This document shows, in pieces, positions 18,181 through 26,784 of a DNA stretch of 64,000 nucleotides. Every line of letters starts with the position of its first letter. Position 1 is the stretch's first letter. A program made the translations under genes and the position numbers. The notes under the pieces are model-generated. The model saw nothing but the letters and a program-made list of their open reading frames with translations, was not told the origin of the DNA and did not search any database. Where the stretch lies: positions 186,001 through 250,000 of the forward strand of contig JAGYJE010000001.1 of NCBI GenBank assembly GCA_018402305.1, written 5' to 3'. This DNA comes from Puniceicoccaceae bacterium. Its GTDB lineage: Bacteria > Verrucomicrobiota > Verrucomicrobiia > Opitutales > Coraliomargaritaceae.

Positions 18181-19481
18181 TGGAATCAGCTTGGCTTAGT
18201 TTTCTTCTGTCGCTGACTTCGGTCGGTCTGATGATTGGGTTGCACGCCTTTTTGGTAATGTGCGAGATCAGTCTGGTTAAGTTCCGCTACGGAAAGGCCA
18301 AGGAAGCGCAGATGGAGGCCTTGATGCGCCGACCCGGGCTGGCCTGTTTAATGGAGAATGGCGATCAGACCGGTCGCGTGGTGCGATTCAGCAAGACCCT
18401 GTGCACGGTCGCAGTCGGCCTCTTGCTACTGCCCCTGGTCAGTGACTTATTTCGCTTACTGGATGAAAACGCGGCACCGGATCGATGGATCGTCGTGCTG
18501 CTTTCCTTTGTATCGGCGGTCTCGGTGCACTTCTTCCTTGCAGAAATTCTGCCGCGGGGGCTCGCCATGCGGGATCCGGTGCGGGCGATCCTCCAGTCGT
18601 ACCGTGTCTTGGTGGCTTTTCAGGTTTTGACCATGCCGGTTATGCTTTTTTTCCGCGTTTTGAAAAAGCAGCTCTACCGAAAATTGGGTGTCGATGTGGA
18701 CGATGAGCTGAACCCACTCGATGTCGACGTGCAGATTCGGGCGATGGGTGAGGACAGTAGTCAGCTTTCCAGCGTGATTCGTAAGATTGTCAATCGCACC
18801 CTTCAGATGCAGGAACTCGTCGTGCAGGATGTTTTGCTGCCGAGGAGTCAGGTGGTGATTTGCGACCTTGAGCAAAGTATTGAAGAAAATCTGGCGACGA
18901 TGAAGAAAGCGGGCCATACCCGCTTCCCGCTGTGTCGGGGTGACTTGGATGAGTGCCTCGGTTTGATTCACATCAAAGACATCTTTCGTGAAAAATCGTC
19001 GCCCGCAGAGTTTGATTTCATGAAATTAAAGCGGAATCTCGCGGTCTTTCCGCTGGAGACGCCGCTGGAGGAGGCGCTGGAGCGTATGTTGCGGGCGAAA
19101 TTCCACATGGCGCTTGCGGTTGACGAGTTTGGTGGGATCGTGGGTGTGATCACACTCGAATCAATCCTTGAGGAATTGGTCGGAGAAATTCAGGACGAAT
19201 TTGACAGTGAAGAAGAACAGATCATCAAGCTGCGCGGCGAGGGCCGCTTCCGCATCTCGGGGCTGACCCCGATCCACGACATCGAAGAGACGCTTGAAAT
19301 CGAAATCGAGAACGAGGACGTATCAACTTTCGGCGGGCTGATCACCGGGGAGCTTGGGCACATACCCGAACAGGGTGAGCAGCTAAGCTGTTACGGTCTT
19401 AGCATCACGATTGATGAGGTCGACGACCGGCGCGTAATTGCCGCAACGGTGCAAATCAATGAGTCCGCTTCAACGAACTGA
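18180..19481 (+). CDS. CNNM/CorC-HlyC family membrane protein with CBS domains
   Basis: 433 residues. The N-terminal ~180 residues contain about four hydrophobic segments (DUF21/CNNM domain, with HFFLAEILPRGLAMRDP near 118-134). A CBS pair lies at ~200-330 (VLLPRSQVVICD..., MALAVDEFGGIVGVITLESILEELVGEI). The C-terminal transporter-associated CorC_HlyC domain lies at ~345-428. The family is linked to Mg2+/Co2+ efflux or ion homeostasis; the old 'hemolysin' name is misleading. The ATG overlaps the hisC stop by one base. Confidence 0.88.
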   Translation: MESAWLSFLLSLTSVGLMIGLHAFLVMCEISLVKFRYGKAKEAQMEALMRRPGLACLMENGDQTGRVVRFSKTLCTVAVGLLLLPLVSDLFRLLDENAAPDRWIVVLLSFVSAVSVHFFLAEILPRGLAMRDPVRAILQSYRVLVAFQVLTMPVMLFFRVLKKQLYRKLGVDVDDELNPLDVDVQIRAMGEDSSQLSSVIRKIVNRTLQMQELVVQDVLLPRSQVVICDLEQSIEENLATMKKAGHTRFPLCRGDLDECLGLIHIKDIFREKSSPAEFDFMKLKRNLAVFPLETPLEEALERMLRAKFHMALAVDEFGGIVGVITLESILEELVGEIQDEFDSEEEQIIKLRGEGRFRISGLTPIHDIEETLEIEIENEDVSTFGGLITGELGHIPEQGEQLSCYGLSITIDEVDDRRVIAATVQINESASTN

Positions 19482-19485
19482 TTGC

Positions 19486-19533
19486 GGCCTGTTTGTGGCC
19501 TGTTTGTGGCCTGTTTGTGGCCTGTTCAGGTGG
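19486..19533. repeat. 12-bp tandem repeat, four copies, just after the CNNM gene
   Basis: GGCCTGTTTGTG is repeated three times exactly at 12-bp spacing, followed by a diverged fourth copy (GGCCTGTTCAGG). It starts 5 bp after the CNNM stop and ends 3 bp before the stop of the convergent TPR gene. It fills the whole gap where terminators might be expected. Confidence 0.9.
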
Positions 19534-19535
19534 AT

Positions 19536-21191
19536 CTAAATTGTTTCGATCTTGTTCTCTCGCAAAACCGATCCGAGTTGAAGCAGGAGCGCCTCCCGAC
19601 TCGGCGTGAAGATGAAGCGATCGCTGCCAAGTTTGCGGTAGGCATCGGCAATCAGGTTCATCTGTGGGCGGCGCATTTGTAACAATTTAGTGATGAGCTC
19701 GTTGAGGTTTTCGGTATTCCCGAGGTCCAATTCCGCTCGGATCAATTCCGAGAGTACCTTTTGGTTGCTCGGGTTGTTTTCGTAGGCCACCATGAGGACG
19801 CGTCGAGTTTGTTGAATCCGATCAATGTTTTGGAAGCGGCGAGCCACGGCGAGAAAAGTTTCGGCAGCGTTGCTGGCTTCTTTCAGGAAGTCCTGGAGGT
19901 AAATATCACCCAAATCGGGGCGGTTGATAGCGTAGGAAGCGACCGCGCGCAAGCTGTTGAAGACAGCCCACCGGGTCATGAGCCAATCCGGACGCTCCTT
20001 GAGAAGCTCTTCGCAAAATTCCAGAGCACCTTCGTAGTCCGCATCCACCAGGTGAGACTCGATCAGCAAGAGTGCAAAGGCATCGATCGAAAATTCATTT
20101 TCCAGGGCCTCCTCATAGGTGCGGCGCGCCAGTTGGTAGTTGCCAGTGTCCGCAGCGAAGTTGGCTATGGCTTGAAGGGCGGATGCGTCATCGCGAAATT
20201 GAACCAGCAGCTTTTGAGCCTCCCGTTCTTCCCGCTCCGTATCTCCGGAGACATTGTAGATGTAGAGCAGTTCAAGCCGGGGAGCCGGGCTGAGTGGGTC
20301 GCTCACATTTCTCAAAATGGCATAGCGGCGGGCCTCGTCGATGTCTCCCAACTCCCGATGGTAACGGCTGAGTTGCATGAGGAGGGGTTCAGAGTTTGGG
20401 AAGCGGCGCAGCGATTGTTTTAATTGATCGATTGCAGAGTCGCGGTTGCCTCGGTCCCAGCTGATTTCAGCGGAAAGGCGGATGCCTTCGAGCGATTCGA
20501 TCAGTCGGTAATTGCTGAGGTAATCTTCGGCACGATCGTAATTACCTCGAAGAAAATTTGCGTTGGCCGCCCCAAAAGCAATTGTTCGGTTAATATCATT
20601 CAATTCAGGCTCACTCGGTAAATGGGTATCGGCGATTAGCTGGATTTCCTCGTCGAGTTGATGACGCAGAAAAAAACGGAGGCTTTGCTTGACGTAGTCA
20701 ATATTCTCAATCCCGCCTCGTTCCAGGCCTTGTTTGAGCTGGTCACCGGCAATGTCCGGCCGATCGAGGGCATGTTCATAGAACTCAGCCAGAACCATTC
20801 GTCCCTCGAGGTTATCCGGTGCCCGAACCACGCCCAAGCGGAGGAGGCGCAGCGCATCCCGGAAATTACCCGCCCGCATTTGCTCCAAACCGCGCTCGAT
20901 ATGAAAATTCCCCATCTCTTTTCGGTGCGCTTCGAGACCAAAGGGTAGCAAAGTGAGCATTTTGGTGTAGGCCACCTCATCAAATTCCTTGTTATACTTG
21001 AAGTGAAAGTAGAGTGCCCCCGCGAGAGCGAACCAACCGGCGAGCGCCAATCCCAGAACGGTTGCCAAGAGCCGTCCCCAGCGAACGGATAGCTCCACCC
21101 GGCCGTCCGGCCCCTTTCGCTGTACAACAAAACCAAGTAAAATTGTTTTTTCTCGACCAGGAGTGTTTTTAGTTGCTTGCTGCTTCTTCAT
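19536..21191 (-). CDS. Membrane-anchored TPR protein
   Basis: 551 residues. A basic cytoplasmic N-terminus (~40 residues) precedes one membrane helix at ~43-65 (LLATVLGLALAGWFALAGALY). Tetratricopeptide-like helix pairs fill the remainder, for example NFRDALRLLRLGVVRAPDN, NRDSAIDQLKQSLRRFPNS and NYQLARRTYEEALENE. TPRs mediate protein contacts; there is no catalytic motif. It diverges from the exopolysaccharide export genes over a 164-bp gap, so it may help assemble that machinery, like the TPR proteins of EPS/PEP-CTERM loci (inference). Confidence 0.75.
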   Translation of the reverse strand: MKKQQATKNTPGREKTILLGFVVQRKGPDGRVELSVRWGRLLATVLGLALAGWFALAGALYFHFKYNKEFDEVAYTKMLTLLPFGLEAHRKEMGNFHIERGLEQMRAGNFRDALRLLRLGVVRAPDNLEGRMVLAEFYEHALDRPDIAGDQLKQGLERGGIENIDYVKQSLRFFLRHQLDEEIQLIADTHLPSEPELNDINRTIAFGAANANFLRGNYDRAEDYLSNYRLIESLEGIRLSAEISWDRGNRDSAIDQLKQSLRRFPNSEPLLMQLSRYHRELGDIDEARRYAILRNVSDPLSPAPRLELLYIYNVSGDTEREEREAQKLLVQFRDDASALQAIANFAADTGNYQLARRTYEEALENEFSIDAFALLLIESHLVDADYEGALEFCEELLKERPDWLMTRWAVFNSLRAVASYAINRPDLGDIYLQDFLKEASNAAETFLAVARRFQNIDRIQQTRRVLMVAYENNPSNQKVLSELIRAELDLGNTENLNELITKLLQMRRPQMNLIADAYRKLGSDRFIFTPSREALLLQLGSVLRENKIETI

Positions 21192-21260
21192 AGTTCGACG
21201 ATTTCACCGAATTGCGGCCCAAATTGCAAGACCAAGCTTGAATTAAGAAAGTTTTCACAA

Positions 21261-21288
21261 TTGTCGCTTTAAAAGTCCAGTTTAGTAT
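21261..21288 (+). promoter_or_regulatory. Possible sigma70-type promoter for the EPS export genes
   Basis: TTGTCG (21261-21266) and TAGTAT (21283-21288) are spaced 16 bp apart in an AT-rich divergent gap, about 70 bp before the beta-barrel ATG. The match is moderate and its start point cannot be verified from sequence. Confidence 0.3.
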
Positions 21289-21355
21289 TGTGTGCCCTAA
21301 TTTTTTTCTCTTAGATCCATACTTCCATTAAATCTTTAAGTTCATTTCAACGACT

Positions 21356-22531
21356 ATGAAGCCAGCTAAAACCTACCCCACAATTGCGCTCGCTGCTGCA
21401 CTTGCGCTTCCGCTCACCCTTCCTGAAAAAGCACTGGAGGCCTCGCCGTTGGTTTCCATCGGCAACAACGCGGATGTTTTCTTTGCGGGCTCATCCAGCC
21501 TGCGCTGGACCTCCAATGTTTTCCGTGACGAAGAGGACGAAGTGAGTGACCTGCTGTGGGTCCTCTCTCCCGGTTTTGAGCTAAACGTGGGGCGTGGCTT
21601 GGCCAACACAGACTTGAGCATCATCACCCGTTACGACCTGATCCGCTACCAGGATGAGGGGCAACTCGATACCGAGCTGCTGCACATTAAGGCTTTGGGG
21701 TCCTACAAGGGTAGTCGTATGGATCTGAATGGCTCGGTTTCTTTCGATGAGACAAAAACCAGCACCGGCGACGCTAATGTGGTTCAGGACCTTATCGAGT
21801 TTGACACCTTTACAGCGCACCTAAAGGGCGAGTATCGCCTGTCGCCTAAATTCAGTTTGGGTGCCGGCGTCACCTACAAAGAGGTCGAATACACGACCTA
21901 CGAGACCATTTTCTCAGACCGGGAGACAACAACGCTACCGTTCGATCTTTTTTATGAGCTGACCCCGAAGGTTGACCTGAGTATCGGTTACACGCATAGC
22001 ACTACGGACGTGAAGTCGACTTTCTTACGTCCTGCTTATGACCAAGAGGGTCATTTCTTCAATATCGGTGCCCGGGGGGATTTGCTTCCGAAACTGAACG
22101 GGCTTCTTAAGGTTGGTTATCGGACGCGCAACGACAGCCGCTCGGGTGTAGACGACTCGGGGATGCTCGGCCTGGATGCTGATCTGACTTGGTCGGCGAC
22201 GCCCAAGTTGACGGGTGCACTCCGTCTCTCCCGCGATTTTGGGGTGAGCGGGGAAGGTCAGTCAACCGAGCGAACGACGGTCAACACAGGCTTGAACTAC
22301 TCGCTCAACCAAAACTTTGTGGCGAGTGCCAATGCTGGGCTCACGCTGCGTGATTACTCCGATAGCTCCCGTGAAGACCAGCAGTATGATCTCGGTCTCC
22401 GGCTTAGCTACTTGCCGAATCAGTATTGGCAGTTCAGCACCGGTTACACCTACTCCGAAAATGATTCGGACTCGGCGACTAGCAGTTACACCAACCACAT
22501 GTGGGACCTGTCCGCTTCGCTGCGTTACTAG
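21356..22531 (+). CDS. Outer-membrane beta-barrel protein of the exopolysaccharide locus
   Basis: 391 residues. A signal peptide lies at ~1-29. The rest is a series of amphipathic beta strands with alternating polar and hydrophobic residues (SIGYTHSTTDV, LNGLLKVGYRTRNDS, WQFSTGYTYSEND). It ends in the strand WDLSASLRY with a terminal Tyr, the usual C-terminal aromatic signal for barrel assembly. It resembles the barrel proteins found with Wza/Wzc-type genes in PEP-CTERM organisms. It probably forms a pore or a scaffold for polysaccharide export (inference). A strong hairpin follows the gene. Confidence 0.78.
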   Translation: MKPAKTYPTIALAAALALPLTLPEKALEASPLVSIGNNADVFFAGSSSLRWTSNVFRDEEDEVSDLLWVLSPGFELNVGRGLANTDLSIITRYDLIRYQDEGQLDTELLHIKALGSYKGSRMDLNGSVSFDETKTSTGDANVVQDLIEFDTFTAHLKGEYRLSPKFSLGAGVTYKEVEYTTYETIFSDRETTTLPFDLFYELTPKVDLSIGYTHSTTDVKSTFLRPAYDQEGHFFNIGARGDLLPKLNGLLKVGYRTRNDSRSGVDDSGMLGLDADLTWSATPKLTGALRLSRDFGVSGEGQSTERTTVNTGLNYSLNQNFVASANAGLTLRDYSDSSREDQQYDLGLRLSYLPNQYWQFSTGYTYSENDSDSATSSYTNHMWDLSASLRY

Positions 22532-22560
22532 TTCCGAAACTTTCTCCCTAGATACGGGTC

Positions 22561-22590
22561 AAAAATGCCTCACATGTGAGGCATTTTTTT
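22561..22590. terminator. Perfect terminator-like hairpin immediately upstream of the polysaccharide export gene
   Basis: AAAAATGCCTCACA and its exact reverse complement form a 28-bp palindrome (22561-22588) followed by more T, matching a bidirectional intrinsic terminator. The next start codon is at 22597, only 8 bp later. The hairpin can therefore reduce read-through into the export genes or affect ribosome access. Confidence 0.88.
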
Positions 22591-22596
22591 TCCTTT

Positions 22597-23289
22597 ATGA
22601 AACAGCTTATACGAAACACGCTCGCTCTTTTCGCCTTCCTTGCCATTTGTTCGCTCGTCTCGGGCCAAGATGGCGGTTCCGGAGGTGACGGTTCTTCATT
22701 CTCAGGCTCCGGGGGTAGTTCCGGGGGTAGTTCCGGAGGCTCCTCTGCAGCCCCGTCCTCTCCTGGCATCGGTATGGTGGTGGGGGCGAATTATATCCTC
22801 AAACCCTCGGATGTGGTTTCTGTTGAGGTCTACCAAGAGGAGGATCTCAATAAAAGTGTTCGCGTGGAAGGCGACGGCACAGTCGCACTCGCGCTTGTAG
22901 GTAAAGTCAAGGTCGCCGGTATGACTGTGGCCGAAGCCCAGTCGCTCATCCGCGATCTCTATAACCGAGACTACCTCGTCGATCCGCAAGTGTCTTTGCT
23001 GGTGGTGCAGTTTTCTCCCAAGGTTGTTCATATTCTTGGGTCGGTGAACAGTCCTGGCCTGGTCAATATCCCGCCGGATCGTGATTTGACGCTCACGGAG
23101 GCCATTGCCGGAGTGCGTGGCGTGAGCCGCTTGGGAAATCCGCGCTCAATTACCATAAAGCGTGTGGACGAAGATGGACGCGCCCGGCAAATGGAGGTTA
23201 ATTTTAGTCGAATTGTGACGGATCCAAACGCAAAAGACGTCGTCTTGCAAGAAGGCGATACTATCTGGGTGCCGGAACGTATTATTTAA
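22597..23289 (+). CDS. Polysaccharide export protein, Wza family
   Basis: 230 residues from the ATG at 22597. A signal peptide (~1-24) is followed by a Gly/Ser-rich linker (~25-58). The polysaccharide export domain is at ~63-150 (YILKPSDVVSVEVYQEEDLN, VDPQVSLLVVQFSP) and an SLBB domain at ~150-228 (VHILGSVNSPG..., LQEGDTIWVPERII). The signal sequence has no lipobox Cys, unlike E. coli Wza. The protein should sit at the outer membrane or periplasm as the export channel partner of the BY-kinase encoded 16 bp downstream. No classical Shine-Dalgarno is seen because the preceding bases are the terminator T-run. Confidence 0.88.
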   Translation: MKQLIRNTLALFAFLAICSLVSGQDGGSGGDGSSFSGSGGSSGGSSGGSSAAPSSPGIGMVVGANYILKPSDVVSVEVYQEEDLNKSVRVEGDGTVALALVGKVKVAGMTVAEAQSLIRDLYNRDYLVDPQVSLLVVQFSPKVVHILGSVNSPGLVNIPPDRDLTLTEAIAGVRGVSRLGNPRSITIKRVDEDGRARQMEVNFSRIVTDPNAKDVVLQEGDTIWVPERII

Positions 23290-23305
23290 AAAAGTTTAGT
23301 ACAGT

Positions 23306-25624
23306 ATGAAGAACGATTATGTAAGAGGCGGACCCGATCCCAACGCGGGCGGTTATGGAGGCGGTGGCTACGGCGGGGGCTATGGTTACGGTGGTGGCTA
23401 CGGCTACGGTGGTTACGGTGCAGGTGGCTACGGCTACGGCGGCGGTGGCTATGGCGGCGCGGGTGGTGGTCCACAGCGCTCCTTCAAGGATTACTTCCTC
23501 ATGTTCCGTGAGCGGATCTGGTATTTAATCGTCGCGTTCTTCATTATCTTCTCGGGCTCAATCCTCTACACATTTAATAAGACGAAGATTTACACGGCGG
23601 TGGCGCAGGTGCAGCTGTATCGTGATGATCCCAGCGCGCTCGGGATGACGGGTGAGATGGATCCCAGCCAGATTCGCAGTGCGGAGGACTTAAACACGCA
23701 AATCAGTGTATTTGAGAGTGGCAGTATCATCCAAGGTGTGGAGCAACGTATTCAGGAGGACCTCCGCGCTCGCTTTATGGCGCCGTATACGGATGCACTC
23801 AGTCTGAGCGGTCCGCTCACTCCTATTGAAATTCTCGCGAAAAACCGCAGAATCGTGCCACGACGAATGAGTTTGATGATCAGTGTAGCGTACTCGCACC
23901 CCTACCCGGATGTGGCCGCCGCAGTGGCTAATTTGTTTGCGCAAGAGTTTATCGACTACAATTTGAAGCTTAATATCGATGCGTCGATGAAAGACGTTGA
24001 GGATCTGCGTATTCGTGCGGATCAGCAGAAGGAGCGCGTGGAGGAGCTCGATTTGAAGCTTGCTGAGTATCGGGAGCAGAATAACGCCGTCTCGTTGGAC
24101 AGTCAGGAAAATATCGCCGGGGCCCAACTGGCGCGGCTCAACGAGATCAAACTGTTGAATAAGAACACCTATGATCAGCTGGAGACGAAATGGAACCTGA
24201 TCGAGATGTATCGTCGTGAAGGGCGAAATCTTGCGGAACTGTCCTTCATTTCCGAGCAGCCAAGAGTCTCCAGCCTGCTGGAGCAAATCTCCGGTGTCCG
24301 GATATCAATTTCCTCCTTGAGCAAGCGTTACAGGGAGAGGCACCCTGTTATGATTCAACAGATTCAAGTGCTTCAAGAGGCCGAGGAGGAACTTAGGCTC
24401 GCCATCCAAAACTCAGTTGATAAGATCTATGCTGCGTATTCCGAGGCAAAGACTAATTTTGAGATGGCCAGCCAACGCTTGGCAGAAAAAGAGCGAGAGC
24501 TGATTGAGCTGAGCAAGACGCGGGTTGAATTCAACTCCTTGCTGCGAGATTTGGAAGTGCAGCACAGCTTTTTTCAGGCACTTAATTCGCGCATGACGAC
24601 CGAGCGGGCGGCGGTTAATTTAAAGAACCCGAACGCCCGAATCGTCGACCGCGCTTTTCCACCTGCAGAAGACAATCCGTCTTCTCCCAATGTCGCGTTG
24701 AACCTGGCCGCGGGCTTCTTCGGAGGCATCGCAGTGGGTGTCGGGTTGATCTTTGCTGTGGCATTTCTCGATGATCGGATCAAGAGTGCCTTTGATATCG
24801 AAGGAACGATTGGCCTTCCGATGCTTGGTGTGGTGCCGAGGATCAAGAAGCTCGATACAAATACGAAGGCCCAAGCGGTGGCTTCCAACGTGGATCGACA
24901 TGTTACGGAAACCTTTCGATCCATTCACTCTGCTTTGCGCCTGAATGATGAGAGCCGAAATGCGCGTGTGGTCCTAACGACCAGTACAATTCCAGGTGAG
25001 GGCAAATCATTCATCAGTTCGAATTTGTCCCTCACCTATGCGAATCATGGCGAAAAGACCTTGCTTCTGGACGGGGATTTGCGTCTGCCCAATGTGGCCC
25101 GTTCGCTCCAGCTCGAGAACGACTACGGTCTGCTGGACCATATCGAAAAGGGGATCAGCCTCGATGAAATTATCATCAAGGATGTATACCCCAATCTCGA
25201 TGTGTTACCTACGGGTGGTAAGTCAAAGAATCCAACGCAAGTGCTAAACTCAGCTCAGTTTGAGGCGATGTTGGCTGAGTTGCGGGACCGCTACGACCGC
25301 ATCTTTATTGACTCACCGCCACTTGCGGCGGTGAGCGACGCGCTGAATTTGCTGCCCCTGGTGGATGGGGTCCTGTACGTGATCAAGTTCAACACGGTTA
25401 AGCGCAAGACTGCTTTGGCGAATGTGCGCCGTCTCTGGGAGTCGGATACGCCGGTTTTTGGAGCCATCCTCAATAATATCAGCAGTTCGCTATCGTCCTA
25501 CTACTATTCCAGCTATTCGGATAAAAGCTACCAGAATTACTATATCCAGCAGGAGGAAATCCTTGAGGACGAGATGGATGAAGCGGTGGCGGGTCAAGCG
25601 CAACCGACTGAGCCGAAGTCCTGA
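23306..25624 (+). CDS. Wzc-like polysaccharide co-polymerase / bacterial tyrosine kinase with Gly-Tyr-rich N-terminus
   Basis: 772 residues. Residues ~13-55 are a Gly/Tyr low-complexity tract with 10 Tyr. The first membrane helix lies at ~70-92, a Wzz domain and periplasmic coiled coil at ~95-455, and the second helix at ~462-488. The cytoplasmic BY-kinase domain follows: Walker A PGEGKS (Lys567), A' motif LLLDGDLRLP near 588, Walker B RIFIDSPP near 665. A C-terminal Tyr cluster lies at ~731-748 (SSYYYSSYSDKSYQNYY). BY-kinases autophosphorylate such clusters to control polysaccharide chain length and export. The extra N-terminal Tyr tract is unusual. The stop lies inside a 13-bp tandem array. 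Confidence 0.92.
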   Translation: MKNDYVRGGPDPNAGGYGGGGYGGGYGYGGGYGYGGYGAGGYGYGGGGYGGAGGGPQRSFKDYFLMFRERIWYLIVAFFIIFSGSILYTFNKTKIYTAVAQVQLYRDDPSALGMTGEMDPSQIRSAEDLNTQISVFESGSIIQGVEQRIQEDLRARFMAPYTDALSLSGPLTPIEILAKNRRIVPRRMSLMISVAYSHPYPDVAAAVANLFAQEFIDYNLKLNIDASMKDVEDLRIRADQQKERVEELDLKLAEYREQNNAVSLDSQENIAGAQLARLNEIKLLNKNTYDQLETKWNLIEMYRREGRNLAELSFISEQPRVSSLLEQISGVRISISSLSKRYRERHPVMIQQIQVLQEAEEELRLAIQNSVDKIYAAYSEAKTNFEMASQRLAEKERELIELSKTRVEFNSLLRDLEVQHSFFQALNSRMTTERAAVNLKNPNARIVDRAFPPAEDNPSSPNVALNLAAGFFGGIAVGVGLIFAVAFLDDRIKSAFDIEGTIGLPMLGVVPRIKKLDTNTKAQAVASNVDRHVTETFRSIHSALRLNDESRNARVVLTTSTIPGEGKSFISSNLSLTYANHGEKTLLLDGDLRLPNVARSLQLENDYGLLDHIEKGISLDEIIIKDVYPNLDVLPTGGKSKNPTQVLNSAQFEAMLAELRDRYDRIFIDSPPLAAVSDALNLLPLVDGVLYVIKFNTVKRKTALANVRRLWESDTPVFGAILNNISSSLSSYYYSSYSDKSYQNYYIQQEEILEDEMDEAVAGQAQPTEPKS

Positions 25625-25724
25625 GCCGAAGTCCTGAGCCGAAGTCCTGAGCCGAAGTCCTGATCCCAAGTCCTGATCCCAAGTCCTGATCCCAAGTCCT
25701 GATCCCAAGTCCTGATCCCAAGTC
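25608..25724. repeat. 13-bp tandem array (9 units) spanning the kinase stop and the gap before trpD
   Basis: Four copies of CTGAGCCGAAGTC are followed by five of CTGATCCCAAGTC, all exactly 13 bp with no interruptions. The kinase TGA lies in unit 2 and the trpD ATG begins 5 bp after the last unit. Each unit contains CTGA. Confidence 0.95.
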
Positions 25725-25728
25725 CTGA

Positions 25729-26784
25729 ATGCAGGCGATTGAACAGTTCACGGAAGTTTTAAAAGAAGGCGTTGACCTGACTCAAGCGGCTGCATCCAAG
25801 GCAGCGGTGCTACTGACGGAACCCAACGTGGCACTCGATGACAAGCGGGATTTTCTGGTCGCGCTTTCGGATAAAGGAGAGACGGTGATTGAGGTTACTG
25901 CATTTGCCTCAACCTTTCGAGAGTTGGCGATCGACCCCGGAGTCGATGATTGGGCCGTTGAAGCAATCGATGTTTGCGGGACCGGTGGGGATGGAGCGCA
26001 CACCTTCAACATTTCAACGGCAGTTTCGTTCATTGTCGCGGCGGCTGGCGTGCCGGTTTTTAAGCATGGTAACCGATCCATCACTTCGAAATGCGGTAGC
26101 GCTGACCTACTGGAAGCTCTGGGCTTTAATCTGCAGGCCTCCGTTGAAATGCAAAAGGCCTCATTGGATACGCTCAACTTTTGTTTTTTCTTCGCTCCGT
26201 CGTATCACCCTGCATTCAAGGAAGTCATGCCGGTCCGGAAGGCTCTGGCGGCAGAAGGGCATCGGTCAATTTTCAATTTGCTGGGGCCGCTGATCAATCC
26301 CGGAAGGCCGGCCCATCAACTGCTTGGGGTCTATTCCGAGCCTTGGGTGGCGCCCTTGGCGGAGGCTCTTGGCGCGCTTGGCCTCGAGTCCGGCCTGGTT
26401 GCGCATGGTCGGCCAGAGCCTCATCAGGGTCTGGATGAGCTTAGCTGTGCCGGAGAGAACCTTTTGTCCGGCTTTGGCCGTTTGGCTGATGTGTCTTCAT
26501 TGCCGGATCTAGCCGACCTGGGCCTGAAGTCTTGCGACTTGGCTGCCCTCGAAGGCGGCGATCTGGCATTCAATCTGCGCCTGCTCAATGCGCTGGCAGA
26601 CGGAGGTAGCCCGCTATTAACGCCGGGTTTGCAAGACAGCATTTTGCTGAATGCGGGTGCGGCCCTCTGGATCGTTAAAAAAACCGATACACTGGCGGCA
26701 GGAGTGGCTATGGCTCGTGAAATAATTGTCTCCGGTCTACTGCAAAACTGGTTGGGAAACGCCCGGGAATTTTACAGAAATTGA
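25729..26784 (+). CDS. trpD: Anthranilate phosphoribosyltransferase
   Basis: 351 residues, normal length. The phosphoribosyl-diphosphate loop CGTGGDG and TFNIST lie near residues 84-98. KHGNRSITSKCGSADLLEALG near 107-127 is the conserved anthranilate/PRPP site. The enzyme joins anthranilate to PRPP in tryptophan synthesis. The usual KSGSAD is KCGSAD here, a mild change. The gene is separated from the rest of trp and stands between the EPS kinase and glmM. Its TGA overlaps the glmM ATG by one base. Confidence 0.93.
   Translation: MQAIEQFTEVLKEGVDLTQAAASKAAVLLTEPNVALDDKRDFLVALSDKGETVIEVTAFASTFRELAIDPGVDDWAVEAIDVCGTGGDGAHTFNISTAVSFIVAAAGVPVFKHGNRSITSKCGSADLLEALGFNLQASVEMQKASLDTLNFCFFFAPSYHPAFKEVMPVRKALAAEGHRSIFNLLGPLINPGRPAHQLLGVYSEPWVAPLAEALGALGLESGLVAHGRPEPHQGLDELSCAGENLLSGFGRLADVSSLPDLADLGLKSCDLAALEGGDLAFNLRLLNALADGGSPLLTPGLQDSILLNAGAALWIVKKTDTLAAGVAMAREIIVSGLLQNWLGNAREFYRN

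Noticed and set aside
25608-25724. Possible CRISPR array
   Set aside because: Units are 13 bp and directly adjacent with no spacers, and no cas genes are present.
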